Part shown: positions 1-7,992 of the stretch, piece by piece | Numbering within the stretch: position 1 is the stretch's first letter | How the letters are laid out: each line of letters begins with the position of its first letter | From: Chloroflexota bacterium | GTDB taxonomy: Bacteria; Chloroflexota; Anaerolineae; Aggregatilineales; Phototrophicaceae | Assembly: GCA_011525385.1 (NCBI GenBank) | Contig: WTGF01000067.1 | Location: 1-33,830 of the forward strand | Length of the DNA: 33,830 bases | Reading direction: 5' to 3' | Made by a program: the position numbers and the translations under genes | The notes under the pieces: model-generated | Told to the model about the DNA's origin: nothing | What the model saw: the letters and a program-made list of their open reading frames with translations, nothing else | The model's database searches: none

Positions 1-22
1 GGGGGTACCCCCCCCCCCCCCC
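1..22. repeat. Low-complexity G5-TA-C15 edge sequence
   Basis: The window opens with five G, then TA, then fifteen C. A C15 run is unlike anything else in the window and lies exactly at its edge. It may be an assembly artefact or the end of a contig, so it should not be read as a biological element without read support. Confidence 0.6.
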
Positions 23-43
23 GTATACATACTGTATCTATAC
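23..43. repeat. Imperfect AT-rich palindrome, copy 1
   Basis: The sequence GTATACATAC followed by TGTATCTATAC is almost its own reverse complement. A 20-base stretch of it recurs in inverted orientation at 5498-5517 in the ald/C45 intergenic region, where it immediately precedes another repeat block. It could be an inverted-repeat tip of a mobile element or a regulator site; the sequence alone does not decide. Confidence 0.5.
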
Positions 44-302
44 GGTTACCCAAAAAGGGAGCATTATATGGGCAAATTTAGGGCAACTTCCCAGTATTTG
101 AGGACACGGAGAAATGATCTATTTGCCTTGGTGTTCTTTGTGGTCAATTGTGCCTTGAACGGCAAAACCATGTGATTTGCCAAAAATTGATACGCGCCCA
201 AGGGGCTCAATATACTTACGCTGATGCCTGATTGACGATATAATGTTTACATTCGCTGGCATCCGTAGCGCGCTGCTCGCGATGTAAAGGGCATTGACAT
301 AA

Positions 303-389
303 CAGCCGCTCGGCACGTGACCGGCGAATTTGGGCAACCGTGCTCACAGAAAATAATAGACCTGTTCGACTACCGCAAATCGCGGTTTG
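303..389 (+). repeat. CAGCCGCTCGGC repeat, copy 1, with ACCGC hairpin
   Basis: This block begins with CAGCCGCTCGGC, continues through GCGAATTTGGG and ends in the hairpin ACCGC-AAATC-GCGGT (372-386). A clearly homologous block lies at 32108-32190, where the hairpin is ACCGC-AGATC-GCGGT, and a shorter fragment lies at 24039-24063. The rest of 1-502 holds no credible gene; the weak reading frames on the minus strand have no recognisable protein. Confidence 0.65.
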
Positions 390-502
390 TCGAAAATGAG
401 ATTGGTTAGGCTAAAATGATTCTTGCGGACTCCCGCTCTGCCCAACCTGTCGCACGAGATAAGTCTTATTCGTGATTGGCTCAACGAAACGGAAAGTGTT
501 CT

Positions 503-1060
503 ATGTTTGACGAAATAGTGGATGAAGCGACCCAAAAAATGAAATCGACTCTGTCGGTCTTCCGCGAAGAATTGAGCAAGATGCGCAGCGGCCGCGCAAG
601 TACGGCACTGGTTGATCGTATGATGGTCGAATACTACGGACAAGACACCGAGCTTCGACAATTAGCAAGCATATCAACGCCGGAGGCGATGCTGATCTTG
701 ATCCGCCCCTACGACAAGTCGGCAGTCAAGAGCATCGAGAAGGCTATACAAATGTCGGATATCGGGGTTAATCCCAACGTCGATGGCGAAAATATCCGGC
801 TCAATATGCCCGCGCTCACGATGGAGCGCCGCAAGGAATTGGTCAAATTCCTCAATCGCCGCATGGAAGACACGCGCGTTGCCATTCGCAATATCCGGCG
901 TTCGGCCAATAGTGATCTGCAGGACTTCGAGAAAGAAAAATTGATATCGGAAGACGAACGCAAACGCGGCGAGGTCGAAGTTCAGAAGTTGACTGATTCC
1001 TTTATCAAACAGATCGACCAGCTTGGCGCGGATAAAGAAAAAGATATCATGGAGGTCTAA
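503..1060 (+). CDS. frr: Ribosome recycling factor
   Basis: The product splits post-termination ribosomes together with EF-G so that subunits, mRNA and tRNA are released in the cytoplasm. From ATG 503 the protein is 185 residues, the family's usual length. An earlier TTG at 476 in the same frame would add nine residues with no family support, and GGAAAG lies seven bases before ATG 503, so I use the later start. The helical domain I motif SKMRSGRAST near the N-terminus and the C-terminal three-helix arm (SANSDLQDFEKEKLISEDERKR) are typical of RRF. The gene is followed 116 bases downstream by uppS; the frr-uppS order is common in bacteria, often with tsf and pyrH upstream, which are not in this window. 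Confidence 0.97.
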   Translation: MFDEIVDEATQKMKSTLSVFREELSKMRSGRASTALVDRMMVEYYGQDTELRQLASISTPEAMLILIRPYDKSAVKSIEKAIQMSDIGVNPNVDGENIRLNMPALTMERRKELVKFLNRRMEDTRVAIRNIRRSANSDLQDFEKEKLISEDERKRGEVEVQKLTDSFIKQIDQLGADKEKDIMEV

Positions 1061-1176
1061 AAGGCTTGAGGATGCCATCAGTTGAACGCGATGGCGCTGC
1101 AAGAATAAGGAATCGTCGCGGCAAAGGTGTAAACAAATAGGATCAGGCCGAGCGACTGCTGGAACAAAGGGCTTTC

Positions 1177-1965
1177 ATGGTTGTACTCACGAGCGAAGAA
1201 CTGGGGACGAAATTCGAATTGACCGAACTGGTTAAGGTGCCGGCGCACGTGGCGATCATCATGGATGGCAACGGACGTTGGGCAAAGCAGCGTGGCTTGC
1301 CGCGTTCGGAAGGGCACCGCCAGGGAACCGAAAACTTGCGTCGCATCATCCGCGCGGCGGTAGAGTTCGGCGTCAAGATCATGACCATTTATGCTTTTTC
1401 AACGGAGAACTGGTCGCGCCCGCGCCGCGAAGTCAGGTTGTTGATGCGTATCCTGGAGATGGTGATTGACCGCGAATTGCGCGAGTTGCACGAAGAGGGC
1501 GTTCAGATCCGACACATTGGCGAGTTGCAGGGCATTGAACCGCGGCTGGCGCGCAAAGTCGTCGAGGCCTGTCACTACACCCGCGACAATAAACGCTTGA
1601 TCCTCAACGTCGCCTTTAACTATGGCGGCCGCGATGAAATTGTCCATGCGGTACAGAATATCGTCCGCGATGGCATCGCCGCAGAGCGCATCACCGAGCA
1701 AACGATCAGCGACTATATATACACGAGTGACTTGCCTGATCCAGATCTCATAATTCGAACCAGCGGCGAGTTCCGTTTGAGCAACTTTCTCATCTGGCAG
1801 GGCGCTTATAGCGAGATTTATACCACGCCGACTTATTGGCCAGACTTTGACCGGCATCATTTTCATGCGGCTTTGCTGGAATATGGCCGGCGTCAGCGCC
1901 GTTTTGGTAAGACTGATGAGCAAATCGAAGCTGAGTATGGCGAAACTGTTGACCGATATGCCTGA
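1177..1965 (+). CDS. uppS: Isoprenyl transferase (undecaprenyl diphosphate synthase type)
   Basis: This cis-prenyltransferase condenses isopentenyl diphosphate onto farnesyl diphosphate to build the C55 lipid carrier used for peptidoglycan and surface glycans. The 262-residue protein has the P-loop-like motif IMDGNGRWAK with the catalytic Asp at residue 30, the FSTENW motif at 74-79 and the diphosphate-binding RTSGEFRLSNF motif at 194-204. All are diagnostic of the UppS family. ATG 1177 follows an AAAGGG ribosome-binding sequence. The next gene starts eight bases after its stop, so the two are probably co-transcribed. Lipid-carrier synthesis fits the flippase-like and glycosyltransferase genes elsewhere in the window, but no direct link is shown. 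Confidence 0.96.
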   Translation: MVVLTSEELGTKFELTELVKVPAHVAIIMDGNGRWAKQRGLPRSEGHRQGTENLRRIIRAAVEFGVKIMTIYAFSTENWSRPRREVRLLMRILEMVIDRELRELHEEGVQIRHIGELQGIEPRLARKVVEACHYTRDNKRLILNVAFNYGGRDEIVHAVQNIVRDGIAAERITEQTISDYIYTSDLPDPDLIIRTSGEFRLSNFLIWQGAYSEIYTTPTYWPDFDRHHFHAALLEYGRRQRRFGKTDEQIEAEYGETVDRYA

Positions 1966-1973
1966 GACGAGCC

Positions 1974-2942
1974 ATGAAACGTAAACGACTCGGCCGCACT
2001 GAACTGATGCTGCCCGTCATTGGGTTGGGCACGGCGTTTACCGGCATTCCCACGCCGCGTCAAACGCTGAGCGAATACCTCCAGGGCGGCAATCAGGTGG
2101 ACGAAGAACTGGGCGTCAAGACGCTGGTCGATGCCCTTGATGCTGGTTACCGGTTTATCGATACCGCAGCGCTTTATGGACGCACCTTAAGCGAGACGAT
2201 GATCGGCGAAGCGCTGCGTCAGCGGCCGCAATTACGTGATGAGATTATTGTTACCACGAAAGCCGGACGGACTTACGAGGGATTCGACTTCAGCTTCGAC
2301 GGCATTCTCAAGAGCGTCTACGCGAGCCTCGAACGCATGGGTCTGGATCGAATGGAGCTGGTCTACATACACGATCCGATGGACTTTCCCATGGAAGACA
2401 TTTTATCCGATCGCGGCGCCCTGGGCGCCTTGCGTCACTTGCAAGCCCAGGGCGTGATCAGGTTTGTCGGGACGGCGGCAAATGATCCCGCGACCAACCT
2501 GCCATACATTAGCAGCGGTGAATTCGACGCAGCGGTCATCGCCGATTCCTGGAGCTTGATCAACTTGACGGCCGAACGCGGTATTTTTGACGCGGCCCGA
2601 AGGCATGATGTTGGACTGGTCGTGGCTACAGCGCTGGAGCGGGGCCTGCTGGTAACCGGTCCCGTAGCAGGCGCGGAGTATCTTAATCGCTATTTCTCGC
2701 CGGCATGCCTCGATCAGGTCCGCAAGATCCAGCGTTTGTGCGAGCGCTATTCCATTCCAATGATCGCAGCCGCCTTGCAATGGTGCGCAAGGCATCCCCA
2801 AGTTACATCGACGATCCCAGGAGCGCGCATATCGGAAGAAGCCTCATCAAGCTTCGCCGCCGCGCAGATCGACATATCTGACGCTTTTTGGCCCGAGTTG
2901 CAAGAATTGGTTAAACACTTTGACACCGTGACCGGCAATTAA
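1974..2942 (+). CDS. Aldo/keto reductase
   Basis: An NAD(P)H-dependent oxidoreductase of the AKR superfamily, 322 residues, with an (alpha/beta)8 barrel. The catalytic tetrad can be placed: Asp63 and Tyr68 in FIDTAALYG, Lys96 in TTKAGR and His133 in VYIHDP. The N-terminal RLGRTELMLPVIGLGT is typical of the family. The overall pattern is closest to the D-threo-aldose 1-dehydrogenase / L-fucose dehydrogenase type, but I cannot assign a substrate. The gene starts eight bases after uppS and is probably translated from the same transcript. It ends 13 bases from the convergent flippase gene. Confidence 0.9.
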   Translation: MKRKRLGRTELMLPVIGLGTAFTGIPTPRQTLSEYLQGGNQVDEELGVKTLVDALDAGYRFIDTAALYGRTLSETMIGEALRQRPQLRDEIIVTTKAGRTYEGFDFSFDGILKSVYASLERMGLDRMELVYIHDPMDFPMEDILSDRGALGALRHLQAQGVIRFVGTAANDPATNLPYISSGEFDAAVIADSWSLINLTAERGIFDAARRHDVGLVVATALERGLLVTGPVAGAEYLNRYFSPACLDQVRKIQRLCERYSIPMIAAALQWCARHPQVTSTIPGARISEEASSSFAAAQIDISDAFWPELQELVKHFDTVTGN

Positions 2943-2949
2943 CGGGCGC

Positions 2950-2967
2950 GCGCTATCAGGATAGCGC
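2950..2967. terminator. Hairpin between convergent genes
   Basis: GCGCTATC-AG-GATAGCGC forms a perfect 8-bp stem with a two-base loop. It sits between the stop codon of the aldo/keto reductase (+) and the 3' end of the flippase-like gene (-), overlapping the last codons of the latter. Its position suggests a shared bidirectional terminator, though no T tract follows on either side. Confidence 0.5.
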
Positions 2968-3963
2968 CTGTTCCAACTCTCTCGCGCGTTTAATATCAGC
3001 GAAGCCCATGCCTTGGCGCAGCAACAGCAAAAATCCTATAAAGGTTGCAGGCGCCCATATCACGAGATGTGCGACTACCGCATAGCTTGCCGCAATTGCA
3101 GTGCTTGTGCCCAGAGCGATAAGTATCGTACTAACGACGAACTCGTATACCCCAACTTGTCCGGGGGCGGCTGAAACAATGCCGGCCAGATTGACGGCGC
3201 CGATGACGAGCAGCGCGACGGTATAGCCAAGGTCCAGTCCAAAAGCAAACATGACGATCCAATAGACAGCGGCTTCTATCGCCCAAGTGACATAGCTGCT
3301 GATGACAGCGCCCAGCAGCAAAGTCGGCGTGCGCAGACCCGCCAAGCCGGAGGTCATGTCGTCGCCAACTTGATTGATCAAGGTCGCCAGTCGATCCGGA
3401 AGGATTCGACTGACCGAGCCCATAAGACTGCGCAAAAGCGCTGGCTTGGCCGCGAGAAGAAAAAAGATCATGACAGCGCCGACAAAGAGCGGGGTCGCGA
3501 TGCTGACGATTGCCCCGACCTCGGTCGACTGGATATCGATGAACAGCAGGCTGAACATGATAAAGGACAACATAACCACGCCATCAAAGGCGCGTTCCAC
3601 CATGACCGTGGCGGTGGCGCTGGCAAGCGGCACGTCATGATTGCGCCGCAGCAAATAAATTCGTAGCGCCTCGCCGGCGCGCAGGGGATAAAGGCCGTTG
3701 CCCATGTAGCAGATGGCGACCAATTCCGCCAGGGAACGCAGAGGTATTAAGCGTACCGCGCGCAACAGGTATTGCCAGCGCAAAGCGATGACAGACAGGG
3801 CGATGAAATATGTCGGGATAGCGAGCAGCAGCAGTTGTATGTTGACCGCGCGCAAGCTGTCCCACAACTGTTCCGCCTTTAGATCGCGAAAGGCGAGGTA
3901 GAGAAAGACGACGCTTATGATGATGCCGCTAGTCGTGGCGAGGCGTTTGCTGCCCTTCTTCAT
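2956..3963 (-). CDS. Flippase-like integral membrane protein (UPF0104 / lysylphosphatidylglycerol synthase TM family)
   Basis: A 335-residue protein with seven or eight predicted membrane helices, belonging to the family whose best-known relative is the membrane half of MprF. Two conserved family signatures are visible: NGLYPLRAGEALR at residues 89-101, where Pro-x-Arg-x-Gly-Glu is the hallmark, and PGQVGVYE near residue 270. Members are thought to move lipids or to be glycolipid-biosynthesis accessories; the substrate here is unknown. Its ATG at 3963 lacks a strong Shine-Dalgarno sequence. The 205 bases between it and ald hold no gene I can recognise and may carry its promoter. Confidence 0.85.
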   Translation of the reverse strand: MKKGSKRLATTSGIIISVVFLYLAFRDLKAEQLWDSLRAVNIQLLLLAIPTYFIALSVIALRWQYLLRAVRLIPLRSLAELVAICYMGNGLYPLRAGEALRIYLLRRNHDVPLASATATVMVERAFDGVVMLSFIMFSLLFIDIQSTEVGAIVSIATPLFVGAVMIFFLLAAKPALLRSLMGSVSRILPDRLATLINQVGDDMTSGLAGLRTPTLLLGAVISSYVTWAIEAAVYWIVMFAFGLDLGYTVALLVIGAVNLAGIVSAAPGQVGVYEFVVSTILIALGTSTAIAASYAVVAHLVIWAPATFIGFLLLLRQGMGFADIKRARELEQALS

Positions 3964-4168
3964 CGGCGTCCAATCTGCAGGTCGACCGGTCTACAAACGC
4001 TGAACAATATCAAAGCCGCGACGGTCTTGAAAGACCTGCGGCCAGAACCAGGCAAGCCGTCGGGGCAGCAGCCGGCCCATTTGGCAGGCCACTGCAACTC
4101 ACTCAATGGAACGTTGCACACTGACCCGCAAATTTTCGCCCTATGTACCCATGCGAGATTCCAATTGG

Positions 4169-5314
4169 TCAGATTAGCACCATTTCGCTGGCGTCCACCC
4201 GGCAGAGGATTTCTGAAGGGGCATTGTAGGGCAGGCCAAAGGTCTTGGCAACAGCCGGATGCGTACATTGTCCATCAAACGTATTGAGTCCTTTCAGCAG
4301 CGCGGCATCCCTCCGCAGGGCGGGAGCAACTCCCAGATCCGCGATTTTCAAGGCGTAGGGCAGAGTGGCGTTCGACAGAGCCAGGCTCGAGGTGCGCGGT
4401 ACAGCGCCCGGCATATTGGCGACGCCATAGTGCAGGACGCCGTCCAAGACAAAGGTCGGCTGACTATGCGTGGTGACGCGCGTGGTCTCGACGCAGCCGC
4501 CCTGGTCGACCGCTACGTCGACGATGATGCTGCCCGCGGGCATGGTCGGCAGCATGTCGCGGGTGACAAGCATAGGCGCGCGGGCGCCGGTGATCAATAC
4601 GGATCCGATTAGGGCGTCGGCGGTACGGATCGCAGCGGCGATATTGCCGCTGTTGGAGTACAAGGTATTCAGGTTCCCATCCAGCACATCTTCGAGATAA
4701 CGCAGGCGATCCAGATTAATGTCCAAGAGGGTGACATTGGCGCCCATGCCCAGGGCGATTTTTGCCGCGTTGGTGCCGACGGTTCCCGCGCCCAGAATGA
4801 CCACGTGCGCGGAGGCCACACCAGGCACGCCGCCCATCAACAAGCCGCGCCCGCCCTTGTGCCTTTCCAGGTAGTGCGAGACAACCTGCGCCGCCATGCG
4901 CCCGGCTACTTCACTCATCGGTTCCAGCAGCGGCAAACGATCCGACGCGCCTTGGACGGTTTCATAGGCGATTCCCGTTACGCCGCTTTGCAGCATGGCA
5001 TGCGTAAGCTCCGCTTCGGCAGCGAGATGAAGGTATGTGAACAAGACCAGGTCCGGGTGCAAGTGCGGATACTCGCTCGGCTGCGGTTCTTTTACTTTGA
5101 TCACCATGTCCGCTTGCGCCCAAACTCTCGCGGCGGAATCGAGTATCGTCGCGCCGGCGTCAACGTATTCGTCGTCCGTAAATCCGCTGCCTGTGCCGGC
5201 TTGAGATTCGACCAAAACCCGGTGTCCGCGCCTGACGAACTCGCGTACGCCGGCTGGCGGCAGGGACACGCGGTGCTCGTCCGCCTTGATTTCCGTTGGG
5301 ATTCCGATGTTCAT
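4169..5314 (-). CDS. ald: Alanine dehydrogenase
   Basis: NAD-dependent oxidative deamination of L-alanine to pyruvate and ammonium, reversible. From ATG 5314 the protein has 381 residues, about ten more than usual, the extra length being at the C-terminus. The catalytic residues fall at canonical positions: Lys75 in IKVKEP, His96 in TYLHL, the Rossmann glycines GAGTVG at 175-180, Asp198 at the end of beta-2 (LLDIN) and Asp270 (VDVAVD). The frame is open for 50 further codons upstream, but MNIGIPTEIK is the family N-terminus and AGGAG lies eight bases before that ATG. A good promoter lies just upstream. The gene appears to be a single transcription unit. Confidence 0.97.
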   Translation of the reverse strand: MNIGIPTEIKADEHRVSLPPAGVREFVRRGHRVLVESQAGTGSGFTDDEYVDAGATILDSAARVWAQADMVIKVKEPQPSEYPHLHPDLVLFTYLHLAAEAELTHAMLQSGVTGIAYETVQGASDRLPLLEPMSEVAGRMAAQVVSHYLERHKGGRGLLMGGVPGVASAHVVILGAGTVGTNAAKIALGMGANVTLLDINLDRLRYLEDVLDGNLNTLYSNSGNIAAAIRTADALIGSVLITGARAPMLVTRDMLPTMPAGSIIVDVAVDQGGCVETTRVTTHSQPTFVLDGVLHYGVANMPGAVPRTSSLALSNATLPYALKIADLGVAPALRRDAALLKGLNTFDGQCTHPAVAKTFGLPYNAPSEILCRVDASEMVLI

Positions 5315-5345
5315 GGAGGTTCTCCTGTGCAATCGCGTTATTTTC

Positions 5346-5373
5346 ATTGTACATGATGTAGGAAAAATGTCTA
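5346..5373 (-). promoter_or_regulatory. Predicted sigma-70-type promoter of ald
   Basis: On the minus strand TAGACA, a 16-base spacer and TACAAT match the -35 and -10 consensus and lie about 30 bases before the ald ATG. The spacer is AT-rich. No operator can be assigned. Confidence 0.5.
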
Positions 5374-5497
5374 CTAAATTGATACAGATTGCCCAAAATC
5401 CGCCTATCTCTATCTGAAGAGCGGACAGTTTGCGACAGGCAGTTGATTGCAAGTCGTCCTCCAATCCCCGACAGTTGCAGCCCGTTTTTGCGAAACA

Positions 5498-5517
5498 GTA
5501 TAGATACAGTATGTATA
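5498..5517. repeat. Imperfect AT-rich palindrome, copy 2
   Basis: GTATAGATACAGTATGTATA is the reverse complement of the sequence at 23-43, identical over 20 bases. It sits a few bases before the hairpin repeat block at 5530-5693. Confidence 0.5.
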
Positions 5518-5529
5518 GCGGGAGGGTTC

Positions 5530-5693
5530 ACCACAGGGGCACAGAAGTAAGCGCAAGTAAGTCATGCAAAAGATTGCAAGGTCAATACAGGGGCAAATCG
5601 TGGCTCGCCCGGCGTTCCGGAAAGGTTTTGCGGGCGACCCAATGGGTCGCCCCTACCGCCGACTATTATTTTGGAGTGCATTAGCATGACATT
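5530..5693 (+). repeat. REP-like intergenic repeat, copy R1
   Basis: The 5' arm holds the family word CAAGTAAGTCATGCAA (5554-5569). The core hairpin is GGGCGACCC-AAT-GGGTCGCCC (5632-5652) followed by CTAC. The 3' arm contains ATTATTTTGGAGTGCATTAG, which is nearly identical in copy R4 near 18605. A degraded second hairpin, GCGACC-TGAT-GGTCGC, follows at 5731-5746. Together these fill most of the gap between ald and the C45 gene, which holds no credible CDS. Confidence 0.75.
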
Positions 5694-5883
5694 GTTGGTG
5701 CTACTGAGAGCAGAGAGGGGACTGTTTCGGGCGACCTGATGGTCGCGTAGGCACTGACCGCCGGCACAGCCCTACGCCATTTGTCTGACCCGTCGCTGTC
5801 GCAGCCTGTCCCTTCAAACATGTCCGCTCCGCAGCTCGTTAGGGCTAGCGGGCCAAGATCGGATGCGTATGAGCCGAAAGGGA

Positions 5884-6972
5884 CTAGATGGTGAAGTGTT
5901 CGTATTCGTTGTCGGCCGGGATGCCCCAAACCGACCAGAAATCTCCCTTGGGGGGGCACATGATGGCAGCGCCGCAACTCTCCACGTGCATGGGCGGCTT
6001 TGGGCGCGTGCAGATAGCGGTCTCATCGCGCGTCAATGACACCAGGTCATCAAGCTCAATCCGGTCTTTCGACAATAATTCACGGGCGCGTTGCAAGCGA
6101 TTCTCCGAGCTGTTTTGCGATGCTGGCGGTCGCTCTCTCGAGACGTCAAGGTTCTGCTGGATCAAGCAGTGATTGGTATGGGTGATGGTCTCATCGCCGA
6201 GGGCATGTAGGTATTGCGATGTCGACATCGCTTCGACCTCATAACCAGCGCCGTCCCGGTCCATGAGCAGATAATTGTGCGCGCCCGCCAATTTGGCTTC
6301 GGTCACACATTCGAGCGCATCGTCGAGATTGTCCTGCTGCAAGACCTTGCGCACGACAAAGGGCCAGGTGACGCCGATCTGACCGTCGGTAGCCATCAGA
6401 TTGTTGATGCCCACGGCGATGCCGGCGCTATTCATGCCGATCATGCCGACGCAGCCGGTGATGGTGAAGGCGAGAAATTCGGGAGTGCCTTCGGGCGCGC
6501 CGCGCAGCAAAATGACATAGGGAGTCGCCGACGCGTGCATGTCCCAGGTTTGTCCGAAAAAAGCTTGCCCGGTCGCGCTGCGATTATTGGGTACCATGAA
6601 GGCGGTGCAGTTGTCGGAGGCCAGCGGCGGCGCGGCGGGGACGGCGACGCCGCCCAGGTTGTAAAGCACGTCGATGAAATCGGTAAAACCATTGTTGATG
6701 ACCAGTTCCGCCGGGCTGAGCCCGGTGGCGTCGGCCATGCCAGCCAATTCCTCCATCAGATCGGGCGCGTAGGTCTGATGCTCGACCACGCAAGCCTCCG
6801 CCAGGGCGATTATCGCTTCGCGCGAAAGGCTATGTCCGGTCCAGTTGGGATCTTGGCAGAGCCGCACGCGGTCTTCGGTGAACATGTGGATTTCGTCGTG
6901 GAAGCGTTTACCGTGCTGCCAGCCCATGTCAAAGGCGCTGCCCGAGATTTCGACGACCCGTATCCGTTTCAT
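5884..6972 (-). CDS. C45-type N-terminal-nucleophile acyltransferase/hydrolase
   Basis: The 362-residue protein resembles the C45 family (acyl-CoA:6-aminopenicillanic acid acyltransferase-like, Ntn hydrolase fold), whose members self-cleave before a cysteine that becomes the N-terminal nucleophile and then act on amide bonds. The likely nucleophile is Cys122 in SDNCTAF; the downstream GQTWDMH and GMIGMNSAGIAVGINNL segments match the family pattern. No signal peptide is seen, so a cytoplasmic enzyme is likely. The substrate is unknown. It lies 40 bases downstream of the chelatase VWA region on the same strand and may share its transcript, though a metabolic link is not obvious. A GGGG tract precedes ATG 6972. 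Confidence 0.85.
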   Translation of the reverse strand: MKRIRVVEISGSAFDMGWQHGKRFHDEIHMFTEDRVRLCQDPNWTGHSLSREAIIALAEACVVEHQTYAPDLMEELAGMADATGLSPAELVINNGFTDFIDVLYNLGGVAVPAAPPLASDNCTAFMVPNNRSATGQAFFGQTWDMHASATPYVILLRGAPEGTPEFLAFTITGCVGMIGMNSAGIAVGINNLMATDGQIGVTWPFVVRKVLQQDNLDDALECVTEAKLAGAHNYLLMDRDGAGYEVEAMSTSQYLHALGDETITHTNHCLIQQNLDVSRERPPASQNSSENRLQRARELLSKDRIELDDLVSLTRDETAICTRPKPPMHVESCGAAIMCPPKGDFWSVWGIPADNEYEHFTI

Positions 6973-7012
6973 GATCTACCCCGAAACAATCTGATTAGCT
7001 AATTCAATTGTG

Positions 7013-7981
7013 CTACATTTTGTCCATTTCCGCACGGACCGTATTCAAGAGGCTTTCGGCGCGGATCTGCGCCAGGGTATAGCAGGGACCGCCGAGTTGA
7101 TCGGCCAGGCGCTGCGCCAAGCCCTGGTCGAAGGCGACGTGCTCCATATTGATCGTCACCGTACGGATCTCGGCTTCGTGGATTCTGCGCGCGATCGAAT
7201 GCGCTTCTTCCTGCGGCGAGATGGAATCGCTGATGGATACGTTGCCGGCGCCGTCGGTGAGCAAGATCATCATGGGCATGACATCGGGATTCAGATTTTT
7301 CTCGCGCATGACCGCTTCGTATGTCAACAGCAGCCCGGCGGAAAGGGGCGTTTTGCCGCCGACGGGAATATCGGTCATCGCTTGCTTCGCCAGCAGGACA
7401 GAATTGGTAGGCGGCAATACCAACGAGGCGCGGTCCTTTTGAAAGACGACCAGACCGACGCGGTCGCGGCGCTGGTAGGCATCGGTCAAAAGCGACATGA
7501 TCGCCCCTTTGGTGGCTTGCATGCGCTCGGATACCGCCATGCTCCAGGACGCGTCGACCGTGAACATGATCAAATTGGCCGCTTTGCGCACGCGCACTTT
7601 TTCCTGCAAGTCGGTTTTGCGCAGGGCATAAGCCATGCCGGTTTCGTCCTTTTGCTCGGCTCGTTCGACTTGGAAGGGGGCGGCGGCGCGCAAGGTGGCG
7701 TCAAAGGCGATGTCGCGCGGCTGCTCGCCAGCTTGCTTGGCGCGGACATAGCGCCCGCGTTTGCGGTCGGTACGTGTGGTTGAGCGGCGCCCGGATTGCC
7801 GGCGCGTCATGCGATCCAACTGCGTGTTGAGTTTGCGCGTTTCGAATTCGGCTTTGGATTCAATTTGTTGACCGCCTTCCCACCAGCGAGCATCCGATGT
7901 TGGGAAGACATCCTGGGGAGCAGCCTCGGTCTGGCTTAGCTCCTGTTCTTGCGGCTCGCCTTCGCTGCTTACGGAGTCACT
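7013..7981 (-). CDS. Chelatase VWA-domain part (C-terminal half of ChlD/CobT-like protein), reached by -1 frameshift
   Basis: This frame encodes 322 residues with no stop from the A9 run to 7013. The first 55 form a Gln/Glu/Ser-rich linker; then comes a von Willebrand factor A domain with a complete MIDAS: Asp-x-Ser-x-Ser (VDASWSM), Thr in GGKTPLS and Asp in LLTDG. In full-length numbering these are about residues 513-517, 581 and 613 of 692. This is the architecture of the medium subunit of Mg/Co chelatases, which couples the AAA+ motor to the large ChlH/CobN subunit. The first possible independent start is TTG 7819, with no good ribosome-binding site and cutting off the linker. I therefore read it as the continuation of the gene at 7969-9090. 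The alternative is a separately initiated VWA protein. Confidence 0.85.
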   Translation of the reverse strand, partial: SDSVSSEGEPQEQELSQTEAAPQDVFPTSDARWWEGGQQIESKAEFETRKLNTQLDRMTRRQSGRRSTTRTDRKRGRYVRAKQAGEQPRDIAFDATLRAAAPFQVERAEQKDETGMAYALRKTDLQEKVRVRKAANLIMFTVDASWSMAVSERMQATKGAIMSLLTDAYQRRDRVGLVVFQKDRASLVLPPTNSVLLAKQAMTDIPVGGKTPLSAGLLLTYEAVMREKNLNPDVMPMMILLTDGAGNVSISDSISPQEEAHSIARRIHEAEIRTVTINMEHVAFDQGLAQRLADQLGGPCYTLAQIRAESLLNTVRAEMDKM

Positions 7982-7992
7982 TTTTTTTTACT
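7966..7992 (-). other. Predicted -1 frameshift site (A9 slippery run)
   Basis: On the coding strand AGT is followed by nine A and then GTGACTCCGTAA. In the zero frame this reads Ser-Lys-Lys-Lys-Val-Thr-Pro-stop. The slippery heptamer A-AAA-AAA is in register, and one step back yields AGT GAC TCC, which opens into the VWA frame. Immediately 5' of the run the -1 frame is closed by TAA (the T of AGT plus two A), so the change of frame must happen within the run or the next few codons. I do not see a well-placed Shine-Dalgarno-like stimulator or a strong 3' stem-loop. A homopolymer sequencing error would look the same. Confidence 0.65.

Noticed and set aside
1..22. Poly-C tract as a phase-variation switch
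   Set aside because: It lies at the very edge of the window with no reading frame or promoter that it could switch; an artefact is more likely.
119..661. Short minus-strand open frames at the left end
   Set aside because: One overlaps frr and both cover repeat sequence. No protein family or start signal is seen.
6214..7783. Two 257-262-codon open frames on the + strand opposite the C45 and VWA genes
   Set aside because: The encoded sequences are His/Gly/Asp/Gln-rich shadows of the minus-strand genes, without family features.
7013..7819. Independent VWA gene starting at TTG 7819
   Set aside because: The frame is open back to the A9 run, the linker before TTG 7819 is of the type found in ChlD proteins, and TTG 7819 has no good ribosome-binding site. 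It remains possible but is less economical than one frameshifted gene.
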